Assembly: GCF_944387805.1 (NCBI RefSeq)
Contig: NZ_CALXGI010000023.1
Span: 1 to 38,007, forward strand
Source: an uncultured Pseudoflavonifractor sp.
Lineage (GTDB): Bacteria; Bacillota; Clostridia; Oscillospirales; Oscillospiraceae
Direction of reading: 5' to 3'
Length of the DNA: 38,007 bases
Shown piece by piece: positions 25,352-32,863 of the stretch (within the stretch, counting starts at the first letter, position 1; each line of letters begins with the position of its first letter). The notes below the pieces were generated by a model that did no database searches, was not told where the DNA came from, and worked only from the letters and a program-made list of their open reading frames with translations. Position numbers and translations under genes: made by a program.

Positions 25352-26083
25352 TTAGTCCGCCTGACGGGCGGCAATAAAGGCCGCAATGGCGGCCACGGTC
25401 TGGTCCTGCTGCTCCTGGGCCGGGATTTCGGCGGGCAGGTCCCCTTTCTGGGGGCCGTAGTTGCCAAACTAGGCGTGGTTGCCGCCCTGAATTTCCACCA
25501 CATTTTCCGTGTAGTCCAGCTTGTCCTCCACGCTTTGGTTCAGGGAACCGTAGACAGTGAGGGTATCCTCCGGCGGATAGCCGCCGTAGAGATAGGCGCC
25601 CAGCAGGATGAGACCGTCCACCTGGTCCGGGTGGCTGGCGGCGAATTGGGAGGCCATGGCCCCGCCCATGGAGTGTCCGGCGATGTACCAGTGGGCCACG
25701 CCGGGGAATTGCGTCATGACATCCTCCGCGGCATTTATGTCAAAGATGGCCATGTGGAAGGGCATATCCACCAGGATACAGGTAAGGCCGGTCTGCCGGA
25801 GCTGATCCAGCAGAGGCAGGTAGGCGGCAGCCTCCACTTTGGCGCCGGGGTAAAAGATAACGGCAGTGTCGCTGGGGACAGAGGGAGAGAGCACGGTCAG
25901 ATTGTCCCGGGTCTCAATGCCATCGTCCTGGGCCAGCACCGCCAGGGCCGCGTCCTCAGCCCGGTAATAGTCGGACACATACCAGAAAAAGCCTGCCGTC
26001 AGCACCAGAAGTACAGCCAGCAGCACGCCGGCGGCAATGAGCAGCCTTTTGCGGAGCGTGTGGGGTCGTTCCTTCAATTCCAA
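25352..26083 (-). pseudogene. Alpha/beta hydrolase interrupted by an in-frame amber codon
   Basis: Residues 1-204 form a membrane-anchored alpha/beta hydrolase: an N-terminal transmembrane helix (about 13-33), a nucleophile elbow GHSMGG, and a C-terminal GGNHA with the probable catalytic His. TAG (25471-25469) follows directly. The same frame then continues for 38 codons as FGNYGPQKGDLPAEIPAQEQ and onward to TAA at 25354-25352, which reads like the normal end of this family (usually NHAQFG or NHAGFG). A CAG-to-TAG change is the simplest explanation. The truncated product would keep its triad but lose the last helix. Start: TTG at 26083 or, with better spacing from AGGAAGG, TTG at 26077. Last gene of the padR operon. 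Substrate unknown. Confidence 0.75.
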
Positions 26084-26108
26084 TCACCTTCCTGAAAGCA
26101 CGGCGCTG

Positions 26109-26612
26109 TCACTCCACAGCGTAAATGGTCCGGCAGAGAGCTTTGCCCGACGCAGTCCGGAAAATCTGCTTCAGCGCGTGCAGGATAGCCTCATGGCTCA
26201 GGCCGTCCTCAAAAAAATTCACCAGAAAGTCGGCCTCTACCAGAATTTGATAGTCCGGCCCGTCGATATTGGTGTAGGTGTGGTGGTGGCCCACCAGATA
26301 GCAGATCCGGTCGACATCCTCCGGCGCCAGGCCCAGTTCCTCCAGCATGGACCGGGCGTAGGCCGGGCCCACCTGTTCCTGAAGGGACCCGGTGCAGGCG
26401 CCGTACTGCTCCTCCGCCGGACGTATGCCGATGTCGTGCACCAGGGCGGCGCACTCGGTGAGAAACTGGGTGTGCTCGTCCAGATGCTCCATGCGGCCCA
26501 TCATCTGGGCAAAGCGGTGCACCTTCATCAGGTGTTGGATGCGCAGAGGGTCGCCGCGATTAAAGTCAAACATACGCTGTTCCAGCATCTCAATTTGCAC
26601 GCTGTATTCCAT
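26109..26612 (-). CDS. HD-domain metal-dependent phosphohydrolase
   Basis: A 167-residue HD-superfamily protein. Visible metal-binding pattern: H in HLMKVHRFAQ (about 27-36), the HD pair in ALVHDIG (about 56-62), HHH near 108-110, and D in VEADFL (about 125). This is the standard small HD hydrolase layout, acting on a nucleotide or other phosphate ester that cannot be named from sequence. The ATG at 26612 has CAGGAGG 7 bases upstream. It lies 30 bases after the flavoprotein gene and 25 before the hydrolase, inside the padR operon. Confidence 0.82.
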   Translation of the reverse strand: MEYSVQIEMLEQRMFDFNRGDPLRIQHLMKVHRFAQMMGRMEHLDEHTQFLTECAALVHDIGIRPAEEQYGACTGSLQEQVGPAYARSMLEELGLAPEDVDRICYLVGHHHTYTNIDGPDYQILVEADFLVNFFEDGLSHEAILHALKQIFRTASGKALCRTIYAVE

Positions 26613-26642
26613 AAAAAACCTCCTGCTGGTTACGCCCGGCCG

Positions 26643-27992
26643 TCAGCCCTGCTTCACCTGGTCAATGACCTTCTGGTAGGGCGCCGCCATGGCCTCGGTC
26701 ATCTTGCCCTTGGCCTGCTTTTGCAGCGACGGGATGGATAGCAGCGCGCCCACCAGCTTCATCTGAAGAATGCGCTTCTTCTGCTTCTGGGGGAAGTCGT
26801 AGATGCCGTGCTGCTTGTAGAATTTGTGGTCGGCTTTCATTAAGCCCTGCATCACATAGATCAGATCCCGGAAGATCTTCATGCCGCCCACGCCGTAGAA
26901 ATTGGCGGGGCGGGCCAGCTTCTTTTCCATGGCAAAGGCCAGGTTCTCCGCCAGCGCCTTGATGTCTCCGGCGGTGTCTCCCTCGTCGGTGGCCACGCCG
27001 GCCAGATAGTTGCCGCCCACCTCGGCACGGCCCTCCACGATCATCCGCAGATTGGGCTCATACCGGTAATCGCCGCTGATGAGGTAGGCGATGGGGGTGC
27101 CGTGGGTCACGGTACGGTGGCCGTTGCAGAACTGCCGGTCGTCAAAGCACTTAAAGCTGGAGTGGGTGTAGTGGTCTGAGATGGTAAAGGCGTACACAAA
27201 GCCGTCGGCGGTCTGGATGGTGTTGCGCAGGAATTGGTCAAACCCATCCTTGTAGACGCATTTGCCGGTGATGGCGCAGCCAAAGCAGCCCAGGCACCCG
27301 CCGCCGAAGGGAAAGTCCCGGATATTCACCACCCGGCTCTCATAGGGCAGGGCGGCGCGGAAATCGGCAATCATGTTGGCCAGGTTCCGGTCGTCGTGGG
27401 CGCAGTTGGTCACGATGACCACATCCTTGGCAGAGGACTTGGGTGCCTGGGGCAGGATGGGCTGGTAGACGGAATTCTCCCGGACCGGAGCCTGGACGGG
27501 CGGGGTGACAAACAGGCCGTGCTCACAGGAGAAGATGAGCTGGTCGAAAAAGTCCCGGGCCTCCTTCTGCCCCTGGGGGCTCAGCAGATCCTCCATGTCG
27601 GCGGACAGGCCCCGGATAACCTTCATGCCCAGATCGAAGCAGTTCTCTTCCACATAGCGGTGGGCAGTCACGTCGAAGAAGTGCTTGGAGGTGGTGATTT
27701 GGCTGGCAAACTTGCCGGACAGATCCACGCCGTCGGCCTTGATAAGCTCAATGAGCCGGTGGAGCTGATAGGGGGCGATAAAGGTATAGACCGGGTAGCA
27801 GAACAGGATCAGATCGGCCTGCTCCAGGGCGGAGCGGACAGGGGAGAAATCCTTTTCGCAGGCTCTGATGCGCTGGCCCACAGGCAGGAAGGAAAAGGTG
27901 TGCTCCGGGTGCAGGGCCTGCAGATAGAGTGCCGTGTGGACGGTGGCGGAGTTTTTCCCCTTGGGGCTGGCGTTCAAAACAAGAATGTTCAT
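26643..27992 (-). CDS. Two-domain NAD(P)H-dependent FMN oxidoreductase with Cys cluster
   Basis: A 449-residue flavoprotein made of two flavodoxin-like halves. The N-terminal half starts MNILVLNASPKGKNSATV, an FMN phosphate-binding loop. The second begins near residue 190 (DVVIVTNCAHDDRNLANMI) and carries GCLGCFGCAITGKC, a Cys-rich segment like that of iron-sulfur flavoproteins. It probably transfers electrons from NAD(P)H to a quinone, nitro compound or metal-bound acceptor in the cytoplasm. Its ATG overlaps the PadR stop by 4 bases (ATGA) with GGAGG upstream, so translation is coupled. The fusion of two such domains is the main oddity. Physiological substrate unknown. Confidence 0.82.
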   Translation of the reverse strand: MNILVLNASPKGKNSATVHTALYLQALHPEHTFSFLPVGQRIRACEKDFSPVRSALEQADLILFCYPVYTFIAPYQLHRLIELIKADGVDLSGKFASQITTSKHFFDVTAHRYVEENCFDLGMKVIRGLSADMEDLLSPQGQKEARDFFDQLIFSCEHGLFVTPPVQAPVRENSVYQPILPQAPKSSAKDVVIVTNCAHDDRNLANMIADFRAALPYESRVVNIRDFPFGGGCLGCFGCAITGKCVYKDGFDQFLRNTIQTADGFVYAFTISDHYTHSSFKCFDDRQFCNGHRTVTHGTPIAYLISGDYRYEPNLRMIVEGRAEVGGNYLAGVATDEGDTAGDIKALAENLAFAMEKKLARPANFYGVGGMKIFRDLIYVMQGLMKADHKFYKQHGIYDFPQKQKKRILQMKLVGALLSIPSLQKQAKGKMTEAMAAPYQKVIDQVKQG

Positions 27993-28540
27993 GACGGTTC
28001 CTCCAATTCGCAGAGCAGGCGGCGGTACCAGTCCTGCTCGAACTGTGCGGCTGCGATGCCGTAAGCAATGGTGTACGCCTGAAAGCGAAAGACAGCGTCC
28101 CAGTCCTGCCCGGGGGGCAGGGAGTTCTCCTGGGCCTGCCGGAACCGATCCCGGATGGTCCGCAGCACGGCCTCGGTCTCCTCCATCTGGCGGATGTAGT
28201 TCTGAATGGCAGCGGAGCGCTCCTCCGGCTTGGCCAGTCCCAGGAAAAACAGCCGGGACAGCTCCATGTTTTTTACTTTCTCCGCCTGCATGGGCTGGGC
28301 CACCCAGGAGGAAAAGGCGGCGCGGCCCGATTCAGTGATGGAGAAGATTTTCTTGCGCCGCCCGCCCTCAGCGGCCAGGGCGGCGGTGATGCGTCCCTCC
28401 CGCTCCAGCTTGGACAGAGCGGCGTGCACGCTGCCCGCGCTGTGGGAGCAGATGAGAGCCAGGTTCTGCCGGATAAACTGCTGAAGCTCATACCCGGTCA
28501 TGGGGGAGAGGGACAGCAGTCCCAGCACCAGATACTCCAT
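27989..28540 (-). CDS. PadR-family transcriptional regulator
   Basis: A 183-residue PadR repressor. The winged helix spans about residues 1-75 (MEYLVLGLLSLSPMTGYEL, then SVHAALSKLEREGRI, and a GGRRKKIFSIT wing). The rest is the helical C-terminal dimerisation domain. PadR proteins bind an imperfect AT-rich palindrome over their own promoter and release it on binding phenolic or other small ligands. Exactly such a site is present at 28553-28571. AGGAGG lies 7 bases before the ATG. It leads the operon padR, flavoprotein, HD hydrolase, alpha/beta hydrolase, which suggests a detoxification response to an aromatic or quinone-like compound (inference). Confidence 0.9.
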   Translation of the reverse strand: MEYLVLGLLSLSPMTGYELQQFIRQNLALICSHSAGSVHAALSKLEREGRITAALAAEGGRRKKIFSITESGRAAFSSWVAQPMQAEKVKNMELSRLFFLGLAKPEERSAAIQNYIRQMEETEAVLRTIRDRFRQAQENSLPPGQDWDAVFRFQAYTIAYGIAAAQFEQDWYRRLLCELEEPS

Positions 28541-28552
28541 AGGCGCCTCCTG

Positions 28553-28571
28553 ATATATCGAATAGATATAT
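28553..28571. promoter_or_regulatory. PadR operator
   Basis: ATATATC-GAATA-GATATAT is a perfect 7-bp inverted repeat that touches the -10 element and covers the predicted transcription start of the padR operon. A second small inverted repeat (GGACCG-G-CGGTCC, 28580-28592) occupies the promoter spacer. Confidence 0.75.
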
Positions 28572-28598
28572 TATACGGCGGACCGGCGGTCCAGTCAA
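28570..28598 (-). promoter_or_regulatory. padR operon promoter
   Basis: Minus strand: TTGACT (28598-28593), exactly 17 bases, TATAAT (28575-28570). Near-consensus, so tight repression through the overlapping operator would be needed. Confidence 0.8.
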
Positions 28599-28773
28599 CA
28601 GGGGGCGAGGCCCACGGCAGCCGCCGGGTTTCGGCACCGGGCGCCGTTCAGCTGCCTCAGCGGAAAGCGCGTGGTGCGCAGCGCCCCGGCGGCAGAGGCG
28701 AGCAGGCGGGGGAGGACGATAGCCCCGCAGAAAAGGCGGGGAAACGGACTGTTCGCTGCCGGATGAGATACAT
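28599..28773. other. GC-rich gap between the padR promoter and the sirtuin gene
   Basis: No gene seen. It holds a small stem (GCCCCGC...GCGGGG, about 28722-28741) without a U-tract on either strand; this may weakly terminate the incoming sirTM transcript. Several short GC-rich self-complementary stretches are present, with no confident function. Confidence 0.4.
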
Positions 28774-29643
28774 TTAGAGAAGTTGGCGCAGTACACAGCC
28801 AATATCGCCATTGATGCAGATGGACTGCGCCGCAATTTCCTGAGGACATGCCGCCTGACCATTATTAATACAGGCGTAGATGGCGTGCTTATTCTGGGCG
28901 GTCATCTTCCAGAACGGATACTTGATGATGACCGGGGTGTTGTAGCCTACGCCCAGCTCCAGAAACAGAATGGGCCTGTTGGAGTTGGCCTGCAAAAACC
29001 GTTCATAACGCTTCGCCGCTGCGTGCCAGCCTTCATCCTCGACAAAAGTTCCGTCTGCGCGCAGATTCATAGACATGGGTGCGCCGCACACTGGACAGCG
29101 GGGCACCAATTCGCTGGGAATTTTCATATCTTTCTGCCGCGCCAGCATGGTTCGAACCGCGGCCTCGTTGTCATAGGTCCGCTGGCAGCAGGGCTTGGAA
29201 CATTGCCAGAGGCCATAGTCTCCCTGGGTGTAAAAGAGCCGCTTCCTGTCGAATCCCGACCGCTGAAAACAGTGATCCACATTGGTGGTAATGACGAAAT
29301 AGTCCTTTTCTCTTACCAGGCGGAGCAGGTCCTCATAGACCGGCCTGGGCGGGGCCAGGTAGCGATTGACATAAATATTGCGGCTCCAGAAAGCCCAGTA
29401 CGCCTCCAGCGTGTCATATGGGAAAAATCCGCCGGAATACATGTCGTGGAACCCATACCTGGCCTCAAAGTCGGAAAAGTACTGCTGGAACCGATTGCCG
29501 CCGTATTCAAAACCGGCGGAGGCGGAAAGACCGGCTCCGGCGCCGATGATCAGGGTATCTGCCGCCGCCAGCGCTTGCTTCAGCTGTTCAATCTGCGCGC
29601 AGGAGTTCCCGGTAGATTTTGTAGTCGATGTCCTTAAATACAT
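28774..29643 (-). CDS. Class M sirtuin (SirTM), probable protein ADP-ribosyltransferase
   Basis: A 289-residue Sir2-family NAD-dependent enzyme. Visible: the NAD loop GAGAGLSASAG (34-44), TTNVD (119-123, with Asn121 and Asp123) and a zinc ribbon (Cys148, Cys152/153 and CPVC near 185). In the YTQGDYG segment Gln140 stands where ordinary sirtuins have the catalytic His. As I recall, that Gln marks the SirTM class, shown in Streptococcus pyogenes and Staphylococcus aureus to ADP-ribosylate rather than deacetylate. The start overlaps the macrodomain gene by 56 bases and has GAGGT 8 bases upstream. Usually the target is a GcvH-like protein (GcvH-L) with a lipoate ligase nearby; neither is seen here. 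Last gene of the ACGX cluster. Confidence 0.88.
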   Translation of the reverse strand: MYLRTSTTKSTGNSCAQIEQLKQALAAADTLIIGAGAGLSASAGFEYGGNRFQQYFSDFEARYGFHDMYSGGFFPYDTLEAYWAFWSRNIYVNRYLAPPRPVYEDLLRLVREKDYFVITTNVDHCFQRSGFDRKRLFYTQGDYGLWQCSKPCCQRTYDNEAAVRTMLARQKDMKIPSELVPRCPVCGAPMSMNLRADGTFVEDEGWHAAAKRYERFLQANSNRPILFLELGVGYNTPVIIKYPFWKMTAQNKHAIYACINNGQAACPQEIAAQSICINGDIGCVLRQLL

Positions 29644-30376
29644 TAAAAATTACCTCGATGCTGTTTTGCGTCTGTTTTTGAAATTCCAGTACTGTATTCA
29701 GGGCAATTTCCGCTGCCATACGGTTGGGAAAGTGAAATTCCCCAGTGGAGATACAGCAAAATGCTACGCTTGGGATGTGATACTCCTCCGCAAGAGCAAG
29801 GCAGGCGCGATAGCAAGCGGCCAGCAGCCGCCGGTCCGTCCCGGTTACGGCGCCCTCTATGATAGGGCCAACCGTATGGAGGATGTACTGGCAGGGCAAG
29901 TTGAAGGCCGGGGTCAGTTTTGCCTGTCCTGTCTTTTCACAGTGCCCCTGCCGCTGCATCAAATCGAAACAGGCCAGCCGAAGCTGCACACCCGCATAAG
30001 TATGAATCGCATTATCAATACATCCGTGGCAGGGCACATAGCAGCCGGTCATGCCGCTGTTGGCGGCGTTGACAATCGCCCCACAGCGCAGTGTGGTAAT
30101 GTCGCCTTTCCAGAGGTAAATTCTACGCGTCACCGGCGTCAAATCGGTCAGATTTGTGATGCCCTTTTCTGCTGTTTCCTGCTGCAAGTAGGCGTCCTGC
30201 ACGGCCAGGAACTCGCTGCCAACAGGCCTGGGCGTCCGGACATTCATCAGGGAGCGCAGTAAATTCCTCTGCGCCTGCTCCTCTGCGGGAATTTTAATGT
30301 GGGAGTACTGCGGTTGTTCCCGCAGCAGTTCCCGGATGAGGAAAAGCCTTCTCTCAGTTTGGGTCACAGCAGCCAC
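29588..30376 (-). CDS. Zinc-type macrodomain protein-ADP-ribose hydrolase
   Basis: A 262-residue macrodomain protein of the SirTM-linked type, expected to remove ADP-ribose from proteins and so reverse the adjacent sirtuin. Motifs: KGDITTLRCGAIVNAANSG (ADP-ribose binding strand and loop, about 90-108), followed by GCYVPCHGCIDNAIH, the Cys/His set that binds zinc in this subgroup, and a second ribose loop CCISTGEFHFP near 205-215. The N-terminal 85 residues are helical, as in relatives. Start: GTG at 30376, which overlaps the preceding gene by 23 bases; GTG at 30367 is an alternative. It overlaps the sirTM gene by 56 bases, so eraser and writer are made together. Confidence 0.9.
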   Translation of the reverse strand: MAAVTQTERRLFLIRELLREQPQYSHIKIPAEEQAQRNLLRSLMNVRTPRPVGSEFLAVQDAYLQQETAEKGITNLTDLTPVTRRIYLWKGDITTLRCGAIVNAANSGMTGCYVPCHGCIDNAIHTYAGVQLRLACFDLMQRQGHCEKTGQAKLTPAFNLPCQYILHTVGPIIEGAVTGTDRRLLAACYRACLALAEEYHIPSVAFCCISTGEFHFPNRMAAEIALNTVLEFQKQTQNSIEVIFNVFKDIDYKIYRELLRAD

Positions 30377-30983
30377 GCTTTCTCACGGCTTTGACCGGAC
30401 AGAGTTCATAGCAGTTCCCGCAGTGGAGGCAGTGTTCCTGCTGGATGACAAAGGGGAGCCCTTCTGAGATGCACTGCTGGGGACAATGCCGGGCGCAGGT
30501 ACCACATCCAATGCAGTGTTCGGAGATCATATATCCTTTCGGAGTGAGGCTCCCGCGTCCCATAGTGTAATTTTCCCGCAAGATAGGGTGCACCCCCAGA
30601 TGAAAGTATTCAATTTGCGCGTCTCGAATGGCGAATACCACGCCGATGCTCCTGGTATCGCCGGGGTAGACATTGGAAAGGTAGGGCTGCTCGGAAAAGA
30701 TAGTGTCGATCCACCCGCGCTGTTCCTCCTGAGGGACAGGCACCGCTCTGGCCGACAGGCGTATCATCTCCTTATATTTGGTATATCCCAGAATTTGAAC
30801 CCGGCCGTCGGCCAGCAGCTCCTGACAAAAATCCTTTCCCCGGGCGGTGAAGAAGTAGATGGCGTCCGGCTCATAGTGAATGGCGCTGATATTCCGTATC
30901 TGGGGATTGCCGGAGGCGTCCACTGTGGCAAAGGCCAGAACGCCTACATATTGCAGTTTTTGCAGGCAGGTTTTTGCATCCAT
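30354..30983 (-). CDS. Pyridoxamine-oxidase-like flavoprotein fused to a 2[4Fe-4S] ferredoxin
   Basis: A 209-residue protein in two parts. The N-terminal split beta-barrel (about 1-135: VGVLAFATVDASGNPQIRNI, then IYFFTARGKDF) is the PNPOx-like FMN or heme-binding fold. The C-terminal 60 residues carry two ferredoxin clusters, CIGCGTCARHCP and CLHCGNCYELCP. It is probably an electron-transfer flavoprotein of the cytoplasm. The ATG at 30983 has AGAGGGG upstream. It lies 16 bases after the nitroreductase and overlaps the macrodomain gene. In this cluster it could deliver electrons to the radical SAM enzyme or nitroreductase (inference). Confidence 0.87.
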   Translation of the reverse strand: MDAKTCLQKLQYVGVLAFATVDASGNPQIRNISAIHYEPDAIYFFTARGKDFCQELLADGRVQILGYTKYKEMIRLSARAVPVPQEEQRGWIDTIFSEQPYLSNVYPGDTRSIGVVFAIRDAQIEYFHLGVHPILRENYTMGRGSLTPKGYMISEHCIGCGTCARHCPQQCISEGLPFVIQQEHCLHCGNCYELCPVKAVRKRGCCDPN

Positions 30984-30999
30984 ATCGTTACCCCTCTTT

Positions 31000-31578
31000 T
31001 TATTCTATTATCATATACCGTCCCGGCTTTATGGCCTTCTCCTGGGGATAACTGCCTTTGCAGTAGCCCAGAGCGACAAAGCAGCGGGCTGCATAGTTTT
31101 GAGGCACATGCCAGTCCTCCAGCAGCTTCGCGCCAAATTCGCTGTCAAAGGTTTCTTCTCCTCTGGCAATGATGCAGGATGATATGCCCAACTCGGCTGC
31201 CTCCAGCACCATGTTCTCTGCGCAGCAGAATGCGTCTGGGATGGCGTAGAGAAAGTCCCGCGGTGAAAAGACTGCGCAGACTGTGGGGGCGCCGTAAAAT
31301 CCGCTTTTGATGGAAGGATCGTCAATTACGCTGGGCTGGGTTCGGGAGACATAAGAGCCCATAAGCCTTGACCGGTCAAAGCGGGCAAGATTGAGCGTTC
31401 CAATCCTTTCGCACAAGTCTCTGTTCCGGATTGCGCAGATAAACGTGCGCTGTCCGCCGCCGGCGTTGGGGACGCACAGCCCTGCGTCCACAATTTTTTG
31501 CAGAGCGGCCCGCTCAATCTGCTGACTTTGATACCTGCGGATAGACCGGCGGTGTTTCATCAGTGCTAATAGCTCCAT
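31000..31578 (-). CDS. Nitroreductase-family FMN oxidoreductase
   Basis: A 192-residue nitroreductase-fold protein: MKHRRSIRRYQSQQIE (FMN-binding N-terminus, about 7-22), LCVPNAGGGQRTFICAI (about 34-50), and a C-terminal ALGYCKGSYPQEK tail typical of the short nitroreductases. It binds FMN and transfers hydride from NAD(P)H. Members in peptide clusters sometimes oxidise azolines, but there is no cyclodehydratase here, so its role is open. The ATG at 31578 is chosen because AAGGAG lies about 8 bases upstream and it starts 2 bases after the radical SAM stop; longer upstream starts would overlap that gene. Confidence 0.87.
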   Translation of the reverse strand: MELLALMKHRRSIRRYQSQQIERAALQKIVDAGLCVPNAGGGQRTFICAIRNRDLCERIGTLNLARFDRSRLMGSYVSRTQPSVIDDPSIKSGFYGAPTVCAVFSPRDFLYAIPDAFCCAENMVLEAAELGISSCIIARGEETFDSEFGAKLLEDWHVPQNYAARCFVALGYCKGSYPQEKAIKPGRYMIIE

Positions 31579-31580
31579 CC

Positions 31581-32612
31581 TCAGATCTCCTTCCAGCACT
31601 GAGGATCGGAGGCGTAAAAATTCCCGTCCTTGCCGCTTGCCACGGCGGGACAGCCGCGGCACCAGGCCAGCAGTTCACATTTGGAGCATTTCTCAAATTT
31701 CCTGTAGTCCCGATAGCGCTCCATCTGGCAGACCCACACGTCGGCGATCCGATCAGCAAGGACATTTCCAACCTTACTGTTCTGCACCCGGCGGCAGGCG
31801 AAAATATCTCCCGTGGGCAGGATGGTCAGGTGGCAGTTGCCGCAGTTGCATCCGCCGTAGATTGTGCCGTCTTCCGCAGCTTCAGGGATTTTGAACGCGC
31901 CGGTCTCATATTCATACAGGGTCCAGAGGTGATCTTTTTTGTTGAAATAGGTTTCACAGCCCGCAGCCTCATATGCCCGGAATTTCCGATCACAGGTTTC
32001 CAGCAGCGCGCGATAGCGCAGCGGGGCAATACCGGTATCCTTTTCCTCGCCGGTGGGGCAGTAGCGGGCAAAGGTAAATACGTCGACCTTGTGCGCCGCC
32101 ACGGTGTCAATGATGTCTGGGACTTCGTCTATGTTGGCGCCGGACACTGTGGTCATAATCACGCTGCGGATACCGGCCCTTTTGAGACACGGGATCTTCT
32201 CCAACGTAATATCAAAGCTGCCCGGTTTGCGAAACCAGTCGTGGGTATCCCGCATCCCATCCAGGGACAGCTGGTATTTCTCACAGCCATACTGCTTCAG
32301 CCTGTGGCACACCGCATCGTTCAGGTGAAAGGGGTTGCCCAGAATCGTAAAGGGAATATCGTACTGCTTTATCAGCGCAAGCAGCTTCCAAAAGTCAGGG
32401 TGGAGAATGGGGTCGCCGCCGGTAATATAGAAGTAGGGCAGCCGGTCATACACCTTGCAGAAATCCAGACAATTATAAAAAGTATCCTGCATCTGTGCCC
32501 AGCTCATGGAGTCCGGCTGTTTGCAGGCATCCTCTGAAAAGATATAACAGTGTTTGCACCGCTGGTCGCATGCGTCTGTAATGTGCCATTGAAAAGAAAA
32601 ATACTGCTTCAT
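31581..32612 (-). CDS. Radical SAM/SPASM peptide maturase, ACGX system
   Basis: A 343-residue radical SAM enzyme. The SAM cluster motif is at the N-terminus: Cys15, Cys19, Cys22 (ACDQRCKHCYIF), followed by YITGGDPILHPDF. The C-terminal SPASM domain (about 245-340) has the Cys set CNCGNCH, FACRR, CSKCELLAWCRGC and DPQCW, enough for two auxiliary [4Fe-4S] clusters. It is the maturase that modifies the Cys-containing peptide encoded just upstream; a family of radical SAM proteins beside ACGX-repeat peptides is known, as I recall, but the chemistry is not (thioether formation is the SPASM norm for Cys-rich peptides). Only weak GAGG precedes its ATG. The gap to the peptide gene holds a strong hairpin. 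Confidence 0.88.
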   Translation of the reverse strand: MKQYFSFQWHITDACDQRCKHCYIFSEDACKQPDSMSWAQMQDTFYNCLDFCKVYDRLPYFYITGGDPILHPDFWKLLALIKQYDIPFTILGNPFHLNDAVCHRLKQYGCEKYQLSLDGMRDTHDWFRKPGSFDITLEKIPCLKRAGIRSVIMTTVSGANIDEVPDIIDTVAAHKVDVFTFARYCPTGEEKDTGIAPLRYRALLETCDRKFRAYEAAGCETYFNKKDHLWTLYEYETGAFKIPEAAEDGTIYGGCNCGNCHLTILPTGDIFACRRVQNSKVGNVLADRIADVWVCQMERYRDYRKFEKCSKCELLAWCRGCPAVASGKDGNFYASDPQCWKEI

Positions 32613-32666
32613 ATCATATAGCCTCGTCTATGTTAAAAAATCGATCTGCTCGAACTGGCTGTGCAG

Positions 32667-32700
32667 AGCTTCCCGGCGGGCACAGGCCCGCCGGGAAGCT
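32667..32700 (-). other. Strong hairpin between the peptide gene and the radical SAM gene
   Basis: AGCTTCCCGGCGGG (32667-32680) and its perfect complement (32687-32700) form a 14-bp GC-rich stem with a 6-base loop. No U-tract follows directly on the minus strand (the nearest T-run is at 32640-32635). This is typical of RiPP operons, where a hairpin protects or partly terminates the abundant precursor message. Confidence 0.8.
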
Positions 32701-32716
32701 GTTGGAGGGGGACAGG

Positions 32717-32863
32717 TTACTTGCTGCCGGCGCCGCAGGCGGCGGGCTGCTTCACGGGCTGATCGCCGGCGCCGCACGCGGAGCCGCAGGCCGCAGGCTT
32801 CGCTTCCGGCTTGCCGGAAGCGCCGCAGGCAGAGCCGCAAGCGGCGGCAGGGGCCGCCTCCAT
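32717..32863 (-). CDS. ACGX-repeat Cys peptide, probable radical SAM substrate
   Basis: A 48-residue peptide from ATG at 32863 to TAA at 32719-32717. It contains ACGSACGA, a second ACGSACGA, and a final ACGA: five ACGX tetrapeptides, separated by Lys/Pro/Ala linkers (ASGKPEAKPA, AGDQPVKQPA). All Cys are in the repeats, so they are the likely modification sites. It lies 104 bases before the radical SAM gene. Reading starts are odd: the only strong ribosome binding site (ATGGAGGT) leads to ATG at 32899, which encodes MALSNLF and then TGA (32878-32876), with the same frame continuing WNRK into the 48-residue peptide. Translation from 32863 would have to use a weak, close AGGAAA. The longer frame on the other register here is an artefact. 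Confidence 0.75.
   Translation of the reverse strand: MEAAPAAACGSACGASGKPEAKPAACGSACGAGDQPVKQPAACGAGSK

Noticed and set aside
23236..25503. A 755-codon minus-strand frame across glgA
   Set aside because: The plus strand encodes clear GlgA motifs over the same region; the antisense frame has none.
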